From the NCBI GenBank assembly GCA_031257915.1, contig JAIRNR010000029.1:1-32149 (forward strand): 32,149 nt of DNA. Direction: 5' to 3'. The position numbers and the translations under genes were made by a program. The notes under the pieces were generated by a model that saw only the letters and a list, made by a program, of their open reading frames with translations, had not been told where the DNA came from and did no database searches. Each line of letters begins with the position of its first letter. Position 1 is the first letter of the stretch. This stretch comes from Bacteroidales bacterium (GTDB lineage Bacteria > Bacteroidota > Bacteroidia > Bacteroidales > P3). Below, in pieces: positions 7,165-15,841 of this stretch.

Positions 7165-8069
7165 GAACATAGAGCGGCGAGGGCAATGGAATTCATTTTT
7201 GCCATCATACTGTCGCCGCGCGAAGTTAAAATACATGGAACCCTTGCTCCCATAACAATAGCACCAATACCGCCATTATTAAACTTTGTGTGCATTTTAT
7301 AAAAGACGTTACCTGCTTCAATATTCGGAAATACAAGTCCGTCTGCATCTCCCGCAACGATTCCGCCGACTTTTTTTATTTTAGCCGATTCGGCATCAAT
7401 AGCAAGATCAAGCGACAACGGACCATCTACAACACATCCTTTAAACTGTCCGCGCTCCGACATTTTTGCAAGCAACGCACCGTCTATACATGCTTGCAGA
7501 GCAGGTGAAACTTGCTCTGTCGCGGCGAGGATGGCAATTTTGGGAGTTTCTATGCCGAGAATTTTTGCAATTTTTATAATGCCTTTTATGATTACCATTT
7601 TCTGTTTGAGATCCGGAGAAGGGATAATTGCCATATCGGAACACAGGAGGAGTTTATGATAGGAGGGATTTTCAAGCACGGCAATATGGAACAAAACCGA
7701 CTTTCCACCCACCGGCATAAGCCCCTTTTCCTTGTCAAGAATTGCACGCATATATTTGTCGGTACTCAAAAGACCTTTCATTAACATATCGCCGCTGCCT
7801 GAATTTATAAGAGTTACGGCAAGTTGTCCCGCCTTTGTTTCATCGCTTTCCTGAACAACTTTAAATTTGGACATGTCAATTTGTTGCTCATCGCACACTT
7901 TTTTAATAGTGTCGGTATCACCTACGAGAGTAGCGTCTATAAGCCCTTTATCCACAACCGCGCTGATTGCCTCAATAGTATGAACATCGTTTGCATAAGC
8001 AGCAACAAGATGTTTTTTGGGCATGTTTTTAAGAATATCAAAAATCTGTTCTAAATGAGTAATGTGCAT
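7161..8069 (-). CDS. Phosphate butyryltransferase (PTA/PTB family)
   Basis: The 302-residue protein is typical in length and pattern of phosphate acyltransferases that move an acyl group between CoA and phosphate. The butyryl form is suggested by length and by the block MLMKGLLSTDKYMRAIL, followed by IIPSPDLKQKMVIIKG and GCVVDGPLSLDLAID. It usually works with butyrate kinase, converting butyryl-CoA to butyrate with ATP gain, or in reverse. No kinase gene (buk) is next to it here, so the partner must be elsewhere or the substrate may differ. A -7 element at 8099 to 8092 (minus strand) lies 22 bp before the ATG. Phosphate acetyltransferase is a less likely alternative. Confidence 0.88.
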   Translation of the reverse strand: MHITHLEQIFDILKNMPKKHLVAAYANDVHTIEAISAVVDKGLIDATLVGDTDTIKKVCDEQQIDMSKFKVVQESDETKAGQLAVTLINSGSGDMLMKGLLSTDKYMRAILDKEKGLMPVGGKSVLFHIAVLENPSYHKLLLCSDMAIIPSPDLKQKMVIIKGIIKIAKILGIETPKIAILAATEQVSPALQACIDGALLAKMSERGQFKGCVVDGPLSLDLAIDAESAKIKKVGGIVAGDADGLVFPNIEAGNVFYKMHTKFNNGGIGAIVMGARVPCILTSRGDSMMAKMNSIALAALCS

Positions 8070-8091
8070 AGAATTACATGTTTTACTTATA

Positions 8092-8099
8092 CAAAGGTA
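8092..8099 (-). promoter_or_regulatory. -7 promoter element for the phosphotransacylase gene
   Basis: TACCTTTG on the minus strand fits TAnnTTTG and lies 22 bp before the start at 8069. Confidence 0.55.
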
Positions 8100-8120
8100 T
8101 GGAAAATCGCGCTATTTACG

Positions 8121-8128
8121 TATATTTG
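8121..8128 (+). promoter_or_regulatory. -7 promoter element for thiS
   Basis: TATATTTG fits TAnnTTTG and lies 19 bp before the thiS ATG at 8148. The short leader excludes a TPP riboswitch here. Confidence 0.6.
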
Positions 8129-8147
8129 CCGCAAATAAAATATTATT

Positions 8148-8351
8148 ATGGTAATTTTTATTAACGATAAGCAGATTCTTACCGATGAAACAAAATCGTT
8201 AGAGGCGATACTGGAAGGTGAAAATTTGTTGCAAAAAGAGGGGATGGCTGTTGCCGTAAACGGCTCAATCGTTCCGCGTAAAAACTGGGAAACCGCAACG
8301 TTGAATGATGGTGATAAAGTGGATGTTATATCTGCTTTCTATGGCGGATAA
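8148..8351 (+). CDS. thiS: Sulfur carrier protein ThiS
   Basis: The 67-residue ubiquitin-like protein ends in the diagnostic Gly-Gly (VISAFYGG). ThiF adenylates this end, and it is then converted to a thiocarboxylate that donates sulfur to the thiazole half of thiamine. VAVNGSIVPRKNW and LNDGDKVDVI match the family core. None of the usual thi partners (thiE, thiG, thiC, thiH, thiF) follow, so thiS stands alone, with thiD about 1 kb away. It ends 2 bp before the end of the convergent T9SS cargo gene. Confidence 0.93.
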   Translation: MVIFINDKQILTDETKSLEAILEGENLLQKEGMAVAVNGSIVPRKNWETATLNDGDKVDVISAFYGG

Positions 8352-8353
8352 AC

Positions 8354-11300
8354 TTATCTCACAAGCGTTACGGTTCCGCTTTTTGAAAGATCGCGGTTAG
8401 AATCAATACCGAAAGCGGTACAGCGGTATATATACACGCCGCCCTGACATGGTTTGCCTCTAAACGTTCCGTTCCATCCCTGCAACGGATTTGTCGTGTG
8501 AAATATACGTTCGCCAATGCGGTTGTAGATTATAAGTTCGTAATTTATATTCGGCGTATTTTCGGGCAGTATGGGTAAAAAATGGTCGTTTAATCCGTTA
8601 CCGTCGGGAGTAAACGCGGTGGGAAATTTTATATCTGTTTCCGTAATGAAAACAGTGTCTCTGTTTTCACATTCTTTTGGATAAATAAAAGTTGAATCAC
8701 TGTTTTTGCAGTTATATTTGTTTGAAACGGTGAGATATAACGGTAAAGTGTCCAAATCGTATAGAAATACTTGAAAGATTTGCTTATTACCTGTCTGCAA
8801 ATTGTAATACCAAAAATAATTTTCGCAACCGTAGCAGGAATCAGGAGAAATGTTTATTGTATTTTGGTAACATCCTTCAATATATTCAGGCAGAGTAACA
8901 GCAGGATCAGATGCAGGATAAAGAGTAAATGTTTGCAGAAATGTATTGCAGGAATTTGAACAGATTACCGTATATGTTTTTTCCGTTTCGGTGATTGTAT
9001 CGTAAATAATTTGTGCTATGGGAATATTTTTTGCAAGTGTATCGGTGTCATTTTTTATCCATGTTACAAGTCGTCCGTTGCTTATGATGGACAATGACAC
9101 AACACTGTCAATACATGCATAAATATCATCAATCGGAGCAAGCGAAAACGTTTTATCAACCGCAATATATATTTTATCTTCAAAATAATTTGTCGCCCCA
9201 ATCATCCGGTCACAGTGAAATTTACAGTTTGCCGTTACGTTTACAAGCACAGGGTCGTAAACAAGATAAGACGCAGGGTCGGAAGTAAGGGCATACATCG
9301 GAGCAGAGGTGATAAAGTCGGATAATTCATAATCGTGCAGGTTTATTACACTGTTTTGACAAATGTAAACTGTATCTGTGATGAATACTTTCGGCTTCGG
9401 ATAAAGAAACACACGTACTGTGTCGCGGTATGAAACTAAAGTATCTGCAGTTAGCAACGAAAGAAAAATATCGCAAATAAAAAGAGAGTCGTTTATATCA
9501 GCAATGGTACCATATAAGCCGGGTGCTATACTGTCGGCATCGGGAGTAATCCATACAACACTGTATATAGTTGCGTTGGGGTTATTGTTTATAACCGTAA
9601 AGAAAATACTGTCGCCTGAACATGCCGTATCTTTTGAGGAGATAACAGAGGGATTACAATCGGTGTTTATCATACTGCCGGTAACGGACAATTGCTGATA
9701 CCTTAAACTGTCTCCCTCGTTATATTCAACATCTATCTTATACAAAACACTGTCGTGCAACAATACTGTTTTATAATGGTAATAATGTCTGTTTGTTGAT
9801 GTGACAGTATATGGAGGATAGTTGGGTACAATAATACTGTGCGGCTCTGTGCTGTCAAAATTTACCTTTATAAAATCTGTTTTTGTTGTCGTATTTGTGA
9901 ATATAATATCAAAATAAAGTTGTTCCCCTATACAGCCGCTTTGAGTGGGAAAATCTACTCTTACGGGACAGGAATATACGGGTTTGGTAACAAAAAATGT
10001 CTTTTTATTTATTTCTCCGTCAATAGTATCGGCAAAGTCGCGATAATAAACAGTTACAGGAACATTTAAAGTATAATCCTGATCTTTTTTTGCATACGCT
10101 TTTAATTCATACATTAAGTATGAGGAATAATCGCATCCGTAATATTTTCCATTGACAAAGTGATTAATGCAATCATATTTTTTTTCAGAAAAAGTATAAA
10201 GTTCGGGATTACTTTCTATAACAACGCTATCTATTATAATTGCATGATTATGTTCTATAATATATATAGATATTGGGGATCCCGAACAGTTTTCACCGTC
10301 AAATGTCATTTCCGGTGAACAATACAAATCTTCCGATAATATTGCAACGCTATCGTAATAATGTTCCGTATTATCACACTTCGGTATGCGGTATTTTACC
10401 CGATAATTGACGGATTCCCATAATCCCGGAGTAATGATAGTATCTGTTGTTCTGTAAACTGTGTATATATTGTTAGAACGCAGTGAATCATAGATAAACG
10501 AATTTGTATGCGGCGGAAAAAATGTTGCTCCTGTCACATGTTTTTCTAATGTGTGTTGAAAATAGATAAATCCCGAATCGCCCCGGCAAAATAAATATTC
10601 AACGGGAACAGGACATTTACTTTCATCTGTCTTTACACTTGCGCTGTATGAAAAATCTTTTTGAACAGTTGAATATAACGCTCCTTCCGGACATTGTAAA
10701 CTTACGTTTACATAAAGAGATATTTCAAAACTGTCTTCGGTAACTGTTAAACTGTAATTGCCTGTAGATATTGTGTCGAAATGTATATCAGGAGTTATTG
10801 TTTTCCGAATGTCATCTTCCGTATAAATACATTTTGAAGCACCGGATCCGAATGGTTTTCTTATGCTAAAGTGATATGTTTCGCAATAACATACGGTTGA
10901 ATCTCCACATATAAAAACAGGATCACAGTCAATGGTTGCTACTCTTACCTGAACAGGAACATCCGTTAATGTTATCGTTTTGTATCCGCATATATTGCTG
11001 TCGCCTTTGACGGTTACCGTTGCTTCACCATAGTAAAAATCACTTTGATTTGCGGGTACATTGGGGGTGAACCAGTTTATATTTGATTTTATCACGGTTC
11101 CTGTATCTGTAGTCACTTCAGAGGGAAGCGGAAAATAACAACCCCTGCAAACATTCTGTATATCGGAAAATGGCTGCAGCGTTACTTTCGGCAGAGAAGG
11201 GGCTTCTATTATTGAAATGCTTAAGAATTTATATCCTCCGCCGCAAATATTATTTGTGTACTCAAGCCGAATAACGGTATCCTGTACTGCTGTAAAAGGG

Positions 11301-11770
11301 AATAACACTGAAGTTCCGGACCCGTCAAACTGCCACTGCAACATATCAACATAATGTGTTTCAATAACAGGTTCATCTATTATGCTGTTCTCACAGACGA
11401 TTTGATATTGAGGCGAAATAAATTTAACTTCGGGTGAATGGGCGACAGTAATGTTTACCACATCAACGTAAGATATACCATATAATGTTGACTGTATAAC
11501 AAAGACAATATCGCTTTCCGGTGTAATCTTATCCGTACTTGCATAAATATTTCCCGATGAATCGGTAATACTTTCAACGTTTGTAGGAATCCCCGGTGTG
11601 TATTCAAATATATCACCCCAAACTCTCATATAATTGCCTTCGGATATGCAAAATGGGGCAGTGCGGATTTGAAGACCACTGCCGGAGGGAGCGTCAATCC
11701 ACCCCTGTCCGAAAGTGCTGTTACTTACAAGCAACAATGCGCAAATAAGTATATAACTACCTGACTTCAT
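8354..11770 (-). CDS. Large T9SS-exported protein with gliding-type (CHU_C) C-terminal domain
   Basis: About 1138 residues. A signal peptide (SYILICALLLVSNSTFGQG) is followed by roughly 1000 residues of beta-rich, Thr/Ser/Asp- and Cys-containing sequence with no enzyme motif. The final 90 residues form a gliding-motility-associated C-terminal domain: FPTAFTPDGNGLNDHFLPI, then ELIIYNRIGERIF, WNGTFRGKPCQGGVYIY and TGTVTLVR-like SGTVTLVR. This type B sorting signal directs export through the type IX secretion system. Repeating Cys-flanked segments suggest PKD/Ig-like modules. The frame opens at TTG 11776, but ATG 11770 gives a better signal peptide. It overlaps the upstream prenyltransferase gene by 14 bp. 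Role: cell-surface or adhesive protein, inferred. Confidence 0.88.
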   Translation of the reverse strand: MKSGSYILICALLLVSNSTFGQGWIDAPSGSGLQIRTAPFCISEGNYMRVWGDIFEYTPGIPTNVESITDSSGNIYASTDKITPESDIVFVIQSTLYGISYVDVVNITVAHSPEVKFISPQYQIVCENSIIDEPVIETHYVDMLQWQFDGSGTSVLFPFTAVQDTVIRLEYTNNICGGGYKFLSISIIEAPSLPKVTLQPFSDIQNVCRGCYFPLPSEVTTDTGTVIKSNINWFTPNVPANQSDFYYGEATVTVKGDSNICGYKTITLTDVPVQVRVATIDCDPVFICGDSTVCYCETYHFSIRKPFGSGASKCIYTEDDIRKTITPDIHFDTISTGNYSLTVTEDSFEISLYVNVSLQCPEGALYSTVQKDFSYSASVKTDESKCPVPVEYLFCRGDSGFIYFQHTLEKHVTGATFFPPHTNSFIYDSLRSNNIYTVYRTTDTIITPGLWESVNYRVKYRIPKCDNTEHYYDSVAILSEDLYCSPEMTFDGENCSGSPISIYIIEHNHAIIIDSVVIESNPELYTFSEKKYDCINHFVNGKYYGCDYSSYLMYELKAYAKKDQDYTLNVPVTVYYRDFADTIDGEINKKTFFVTKPVYSCPVRVDFPTQSGCIGEQLYFDIIFTNTTTKTDFIKVNFDSTEPHSIIVPNYPPYTVTSTNRHYYHYKTVLLHDSVLYKIDVEYNEGDSLRYQQLSVTGSMINTDCNPSVISSKDTACSGDSIFFTVINNNPNATIYSVVWITPDADSIAPGLYGTIADINDSLFICDIFLSLLTADTLVSYRDTVRVFLYPKPKVFITDTVYICQNSVINLHDYELSDFITSAPMYALTSDPASYLVYDPVLVNVTANCKFHCDRMIGATNYFEDKIYIAVDKTFSLAPIDDIYACIDSVVSLSIISNGRLVTWIKNDTDTLAKNIPIAQIIYDTITETEKTYTVICSNSCNTFLQTFTLYPASDPAVTLPEYIEGCYQNTINISPDSCYGCENYFWYYNLQTGNKQIFQVFLYDLDTLPLYLTVSNKYNCKNSDSTFIYPKECENRDTVFITETDIKFPTAFTPDGNGLNDHFLPILPENTPNINYELIIYNRIGERIFHTTNPLQGWNGTFRGKPCQGGVYIYRCTAFGIDSNRDLSKSGTVTLVR

Positions 11771-12737
11771 CGTCAACAGAAATAAAAGAAAAAAAGTTTC
11801 TTATCTGAGGCGGAAGTGTTGTTACATTTAAATCGGATAGCATGGAAATGGCATTTTCGTAATGGTGTTTGATCTTTTCTCTACATCTTGGTACTGCGTT
11901 TGAGGAATTTATTGCGGCAAGAATTTTTTCTATCATACCGTATGCCGGCGGGTCGGCAGATTCCCATATATGGGATATTTCCTCTTTTTCACTTTCTGTT
12001 GCCTGTTCAATAAAGTAGAGTGTGGGCAAATTTATTTTCTTCTCCCGAATATCCTGTCCGTATGGTTTACCGTCGTTTTTTGCGGGATTAACATCTGTTA
12101 AATCATCTTTTATTTGAAATGCAAGTCCGAGTTCACGACCCATTTTGCTTACAATTTCTATCTGTTCTTTTGACGCGCCTGCAGTGTATGCACCTGCACG
12201 GCAACAGCATGAGAAAAGTCCTGCCGTTTTACGGTCTATAATTTCAAAATATTGCTGCTCGGTAATTGTCGGTAAGATATTATACTGAATTTGCAATAAT
12301 TCACCCTCGCTCATATCCTTAACAACCTGTATAAGCATCTGCATAAGCGTATCGTCTTTATCGTCAAAAGCACGTAAGAATGAGTTTGCCAGCATATAAT
12401 CGCCGGCAAGAACTACTGCTTCGTTACCCCAAAGCGCAGAAGCAGACGGTTTGCCTCTTCTTTGCTTCGCCTCGTCAACAACATCGTCGTGCAGCAAGGA
12501 TACGGAATGAATAATTTCAATCAATGCGGCGGAAAGATATGCTTTTTTTTCAACTTCCTGTGAGAAAATTTTGTGAGTGTAAAAAAGCAAAAGCGGTCTC
12601 GTTTTTTTTCCTGACATTGAAAAAATATAATCGCTTATATTTTTAAAGACAGAAAAATCACTCTCTATCAGACGCTTAAAATATTCGTCAAACAGTGCAA
12701 ATTCTTTTTTAAAAATAGAGAAAAATTGACTTCCCAT
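11757..12737 (-). CDS. Polyprenyl (probably octaprenyl) diphosphate synthase
   Basis: This trans-isoprenyl diphosphate synthase has 326 residues. The first aspartate-rich motif is DDVVD (84-88), followed by RRGKPSA; the second is DDLTD (211-215, in FQIKDDLTD), followed by the lysine-containing GKPYGQDI. It condenses isopentenyl diphosphate units onto an allylic primer to make the side chain of menaquinone. Small residues rather than bulky aromatics before the first motif fit a long-chain product, but chain length is not certain. It overlaps the downstream T9SS cargo gene, so the two are probably co-transcribed despite unrelated roles. A weak -7-like TATATTAG lies just upstream on the minus strand. 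Confidence 0.92.
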   Translation of the reverse strand: MGSQFFSIFKKEFALFDEYFKRLIESDFSVFKNISDYIFSMSGKKTRPLLLFYTHKIFSQEVEKKAYLSAALIEIIHSVSLLHDDVVDEAKQRRGKPSASALWGNEAVVLAGDYMLANSFLRAFDDKDDTLMQMLIQVVKDMSEGELLQIQYNILPTITEQQYFEIIDRKTAGLFSCCCRAGAYTAGASKEQIEIVSKMGRELGLAFQIKDDLTDVNPAKNDGKPYGQDIREKKINLPTLYFIEQATESEKEEISHIWESADPPAYGMIEKILAAINSSNAVPRCREKIKHHYENAISMLSDLNVTTLPPQIRNFFSFISVDDEVR

Positions 12738-12826
12738 AACCTGCTAATATAGGTATTTTTTTTGGGATTTTGGAGTTTTGGGTCTTCTTAATTCAACTCT
12801 TGGGCAGGATATTTGAAATAAAATCG

Positions 12827-12834
12827 TAATTTCG
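12827..12834 (+). promoter_or_regulatory. -7-like promoter element for the AAA ATPase gene
   Basis: TAATTTCG is a one-base variant of TAnnTTTG and lies 19 bp before the ATG at 12854. Confidence 0.4.
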
Positions 12835-12853
12835 CAGATATGCAAAAAATAAT

Positions 12854-14410
12854 ATGAGAGAATTTAACACAGCAGGTCCCTGTGTAAAACGCTGGCATTA
12901 TATGATTGATTCATTAGAGCGTATTCAGGGCGTGGACGCACTTATCAGTGGTGGAAAATACTTTGTACTTCATGCTGCGCGGCAGAGCGGTAAAACTACT
13001 TTTATTCGAGATTTGACAAATCATCTGAACGCAGAAAATAATTGTTATGCAGTATATTGTTCATTAGAAAATATTCAGGGAGTAACCGATGTGGAAAAAG
13101 GCATACCTGAAATTGTCAGAAGTATTCAGCGCGATATTTATAATTATCAACTTCCTTATTTTGAAGATTTTGCGAAAAATGCCAATTTTGAAAATTTTAC
13201 CGGTGTTTTACAGCAGGTATTATCAGATTATTGCAGAAAATTAGACAGACCGTTTGTTGTATTTTTTGACGAGGCGGATTGTTTAAGCGAAAGTACGCTG
13301 ATTGCATTTTTGCGTCAATTACGCAATGGACACAATACCCGCGATACAACACCGTTTCTACATTCTGTTGCCCTCGTGGGTATGCGCAATATTCGCGACT
13401 TTAAGGCAAAAATACGTCCCGACTGCGAAACGCTCGACTCCGCAAGTCCGTTTAATATTGTAACGGAAATATTGACTTTAACTGATTTTACCAAAGATGA
13501 AGTTACCGAACTCTATGCTCAGCATACTGCCGAAACAGGACAGAAATTTGACGATGACGCCATTGATTTTATCTACACTCAAACATGTGGACAACCCTGG
13601 TTAGTGAATGCTGCCGCAAGAGAAATTATTGTGGAAAAATTGAACAGCGATTTTTCAAAACCTGTTACCAAAGAACTTGCCCAACAAGCAATTCAAACCA
13701 TAATTTTACGCCGTGACACACATATTGACTCCCTTTTGGAGCGGCTGAAAGAAAAACGTGTAAGGAAAATAATTGAGCCGCTTATTCTGGGCGAAAATAT
13801 AGGTAGCCGTATTTCGGACGATTTTATGTTTGTCAAAGACTTGGGCTTGATAAAAGAAGAGAACGGCAAAATAATTCCTTCTAATCCAATCTATTCAGAG
13901 GTAATTATCAGAACTTTAACTTACGATTATCAGGAGGATTTGCGTGGACAGTTTCCCGAATATCAAATGCCGAGATATTTTAAAGACGGCAGAATTGATA
14001 TGGATTATTTAATGTCCGATTTTCAGCAATTCTGGCGTGAAAACAGCGATATGCTGCCTGTCCGCTTCAATTATGCAGAGGCAATCCCGCACTTTGTACT
14101 GATGGGCTTTTTGCAACGGATAATCAACGGCGGCGGGCAAGTTATACGTGAGATGGCTGTGGGTAACGGACGATTGGATTTATGTATTATTTACCAAGGC
14201 AAAAAATACCCGATAGAGCTTAAAATCGAGCGTGGTGCGGCAACACTGCAAAAAGGTTTGCGGCAAACAGCCGAATATATGGACATTTACGGTTGCACAG
14301 AGGGCTGGTTGTGCATTTTCGATCGTTCATCCGACAAATCGTGGGACGAAAAAATCTATACACACTGCGAAACGGTTGAAGGCAAAAAAATCACGATTGT
14401 CGGATTGTAA
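12854..14410 (+). CDS. AAA+ ATPase with C-terminal PD-(D/E)XK nuclease-like domain
   Basis: The 518-residue protein has an N-terminal P-loop ATPase: Walker A AARQSGKTT (41-49) and Walker B FVVFFDEAD (about 134-142). A winged-helix-like middle (about 290-360) follows. The C-terminal segment has the nuclease-fold pattern RLD (440-442) and ELK (455-457), in GNGRLDLCII and YPIELKIERG. This belongs to the large group of Bacteroidetes ATPases resembling AAA-ATPase_like/DUF1703 proteins, often present in many copies per genome. Their function is unproven; proposals include DNA maintenance and mobile-element or defence roles. No partner gene is coupled to it. Both active sites look intact. Confidence 0.82.
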   Translation: MREFNTAGPCVKRWHYMIDSLERIQGVDALISGGKYFVLHAARQSGKTTFIRDLTNHLNAENNCYAVYCSLENIQGVTDVEKGIPEIVRSIQRDIYNYQLPYFEDFAKNANFENFTGVLQQVLSDYCRKLDRPFVVFFDEADCLSESTLIAFLRQLRNGHNTRDTTPFLHSVALVGMRNIRDFKAKIRPDCETLDSASPFNIVTEILTLTDFTKDEVTELYAQHTAETGQKFDDDAIDFIYTQTCGQPWLVNAAAREIIVEKLNSDFSKPVTKELAQQAIQTIILRRDTHIDSLLERLKEKRVRKIIEPLILGENIGSRISDDFMFVKDLGLIKEENGKIIPSNPIYSEVIIRTLTYDYQEDLRGQFPEYQMPRYFKDGRIDMDYLMSDFQQFWRENSDMLPVRFNYAEAIPHFVLMGFLQRIINGGGQVIREMAVGNGRLDLCIIYQGKKYPIELKIERGAATLQKGLRQTAEYMDIYGCTEGWLCIFDRSSDKSWDEKIYTHCETVEGKKITIVGL

Positions 14411-14463
14411 GCGCGGGCGGCACAAAAATCTATTTTGTTGTGTGTAAACTGGAAAATTTCATG

Positions 14464-14471
14464 TATATTTG
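14464..14471 (+). promoter_or_regulatory. -7 promoter element in the 14411-14836 gap
   Basis: TATATTTG fits TAnnTTTG. No reading frame starts within the next 200 bp in a convincing way, so this promoter most likely drives an untranslated RNA or a long leader. Confidence 0.5.
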
Positions 14472-14474
14472 CAG

Positions 14475-14665
14475 GCAAAATAATTACAAGGGGTAATGCA
14501 TACCGTTATTAATTACAATATTTTCTATTTGAAAAATCAGCGTAACTTGCTGACCGTAAGGGACGTTTACCTCCTCCCCCCAACTCTGTGATAATCAGAT
14601 AATTACAACGATTTATGCACTAAAGTCCTTATTACATAAGGGTTTAGGTGTATTATCTGTTTTTT
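14475..14665 (+). ncRNA. Candidate structured small RNA of about 190 nt
   Basis: The 426-bp gap between two genes starts with a -7 promoter (14464) and holds a nested hairpin followed by six T residues ending at 14665. A transcript between them would be about 190 nt. The 5' half contains a GGGG tract (about 14490) that could pair with a C-rich tract near 14575, and no open frame. I do not recognise the family. The length would suit a 6S-like RNA, but nothing proves it. It could instead be the leader of the leucine-rich-repeat gene at 14837, terminated early. From 14666 to 14836 I see nothing clear. Confidence 0.4.
14596..14665 (+). terminator. Nested hairpin followed by T6
   Basis: The outer stem is CAGATAAT (14596-14603) with ATTATCTG (14652-14659), 8 bp, perfect. 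The inner stem is CTAAA (14620-14624) with TTTAG (14643-14647), continued through a U-G pair to CCTTAT (14627-14632) with ATAAGG (14636-14641), around a TAC loop. T14660-T14665 follow the outer stem directly. This suits a rho-independent terminator or the 3' domain of a structured RNA. Confidence 0.6.
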
Positions 14666-14836
14666 ATCCTGTTTCTTTATCTGCAAAAATTACATACAAC
14701 AGTATTTTAAAAAATGCTTACGGCTCAATAAAACGACAGAAGATATTTTTATCAAGCGATAGAAGGTAATTTAAGAAGTTACAATGTAATGCAACAACTA
14801 AAGTCTGCACAGGAGCGGACATAAAACAGAAAAATT

Positions 14837-15775
14837 ATGACAAAAAAAATGAATTTATTACTGCTGATAGCAGTATGTGTTTTTGCTTCGGTGGAAATTG
14901 CCTTTGCAGATAAAGTTGTAGTGAAAATTTCCGGGACGCAAATAAAATCCTTAATAAATAAAGATGTTACAAATTTGAACATTGACCGGGGTGATGGAAC
15001 AAAATCGTATAATTTGGATGGTTATAATCAAGATGATTATTTAGGATTTGATCATAATTATACAGATGAAAAATCACCACATACTATTATTATCAATGCT
15101 GATAACATTCAAAAGTTGGCTGTATCTCTGAATTTTTCCATAACGAGTTTGGATGTAAGCCAGTGTCCGAAATTAAAAAAATTATATTGCCATTATAATA
15201 AATTAACGAGTTTGAATGTAAGTCAATGTCATGAATTGACAACTTTAATCTGCTACGAAAATGAATTAACGAGTTTGGACGTAAGTGATTGTTATGAATT
15301 GATATATGTAAGCGGAGATATACGACCGAATTTGTATAACACTCATAATGTAAAAGTTGAACGTATAGAGAGCCGTGCTTTATCCCAGTCCAAATCCATG
15401 CCAAATCCGAAAGGGACAATATCGGTAAATATGCGCAACAGCGATAATGGGAAAACGATTGTTACTCCTTCTGGTTTTAAATCAGGCTTTTATATAGGAA
15501 ATGATAATAATTTTCGCGGCAACGGTTACACATTTGTAAGGATCGGCAAGGTAAAGGGTTTGGGTAACACATTTGAGAAAAGTTTTCCCGAAACAGGATG
15601 GACAGATATTGCAGCTGTAGCAGAGGGATACGGCTATTTAGCCAAATACAATGATGTAACTGCCGGATGGAAAACTCATTATATCAGAATATATGTAGTG
15701 CGGGAAATATTAAGCGCAACAGAACATCCTGGCATTATAGGAGCAGAAATAGATTACTATGTTGATAACAAATGA
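14837..15775 (+). CDS. Secreted leucine-rich-repeat protein
   Basis: The 312-residue protein has a signal peptide (NLLLLIAVCVFASVEIAFA, cleaved near residue 25). Three short leucine-rich repeats of 21 residues lie at 102-164, each beginning LTSL(D/N)VS and containing a L-x-x-L-x-C core. This is the small Bacteroidetes LRR type seen in surface proteins. The remaining 140 residues (about 170-312) look like a separate beta-rich domain (GYTFVRIGKVKGLGNTF, GWTDIAAVAEGYGYLAKY) that I cannot name. There is no lipobox or T9SS sorting domain, so it is probably periplasmic or released by an unknown route. Either Met1 or Met5 could be the start. No promoter was seen directly upstream. Confidence 0.75.
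   Translation: MTKKMNLLLLIAVCVFASVEIAFADKVVVKISGTQIKSLINKDVTNLNIDRGDGTKSYNLDGYNQDDYLGFDHNYTDEKSPHTIIINADNIQKLAVSLNFSITSLDVSQCPKLKKLYCHYNKLTSLNVSQCHELTTLICYENELTSLDVSDCYELIYVSGDIRPNLYNTHNVKVERIESRALSQSKSMPNPKGTISVNMRNSDNGKTIVTPSGFKSGFYIGNDNNFRGNGYTFVRIGKVKGLGNTFEKSFPETGWTDIAAVAEGYGYLAKYNDVTAGWKTHYIRIYVVREILSATEHPGIIGAEIDYYVDNK
15140..15328 (+). repeat. Three 63-bp leucine-rich-repeat coding units
   Basis: Three in-frame units of 63 bp (21 codons) encode the repeats at residues 102-122, 123-143 and 144-164. The block ACGAGTTTG(G/A)A(T/C)GTAAG is nearly identical in each, which suggests recent duplication. Confidence 0.65.
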
Positions 15776-15841
15776 TAAAAGTTGGTAGTACCATATCACC
15801 ATGCTGGTACATATTGTCGCGCCGTTTGCAGGATATTGACG

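Noticed and set aside
8070-8147. TPP riboswitch upstream of thiS
   Set aside because: The leader after the -7 element is only about 15 nt, and no thi-box sequence is visible here or before thiD.
15788-15810. Terminator hairpin after the leucine-rich-repeat gene
   Set aside because: GTACCA and TGGTAC could form a 6-bp stem, but the loop is 11 nt and no T tract follows on either strand.
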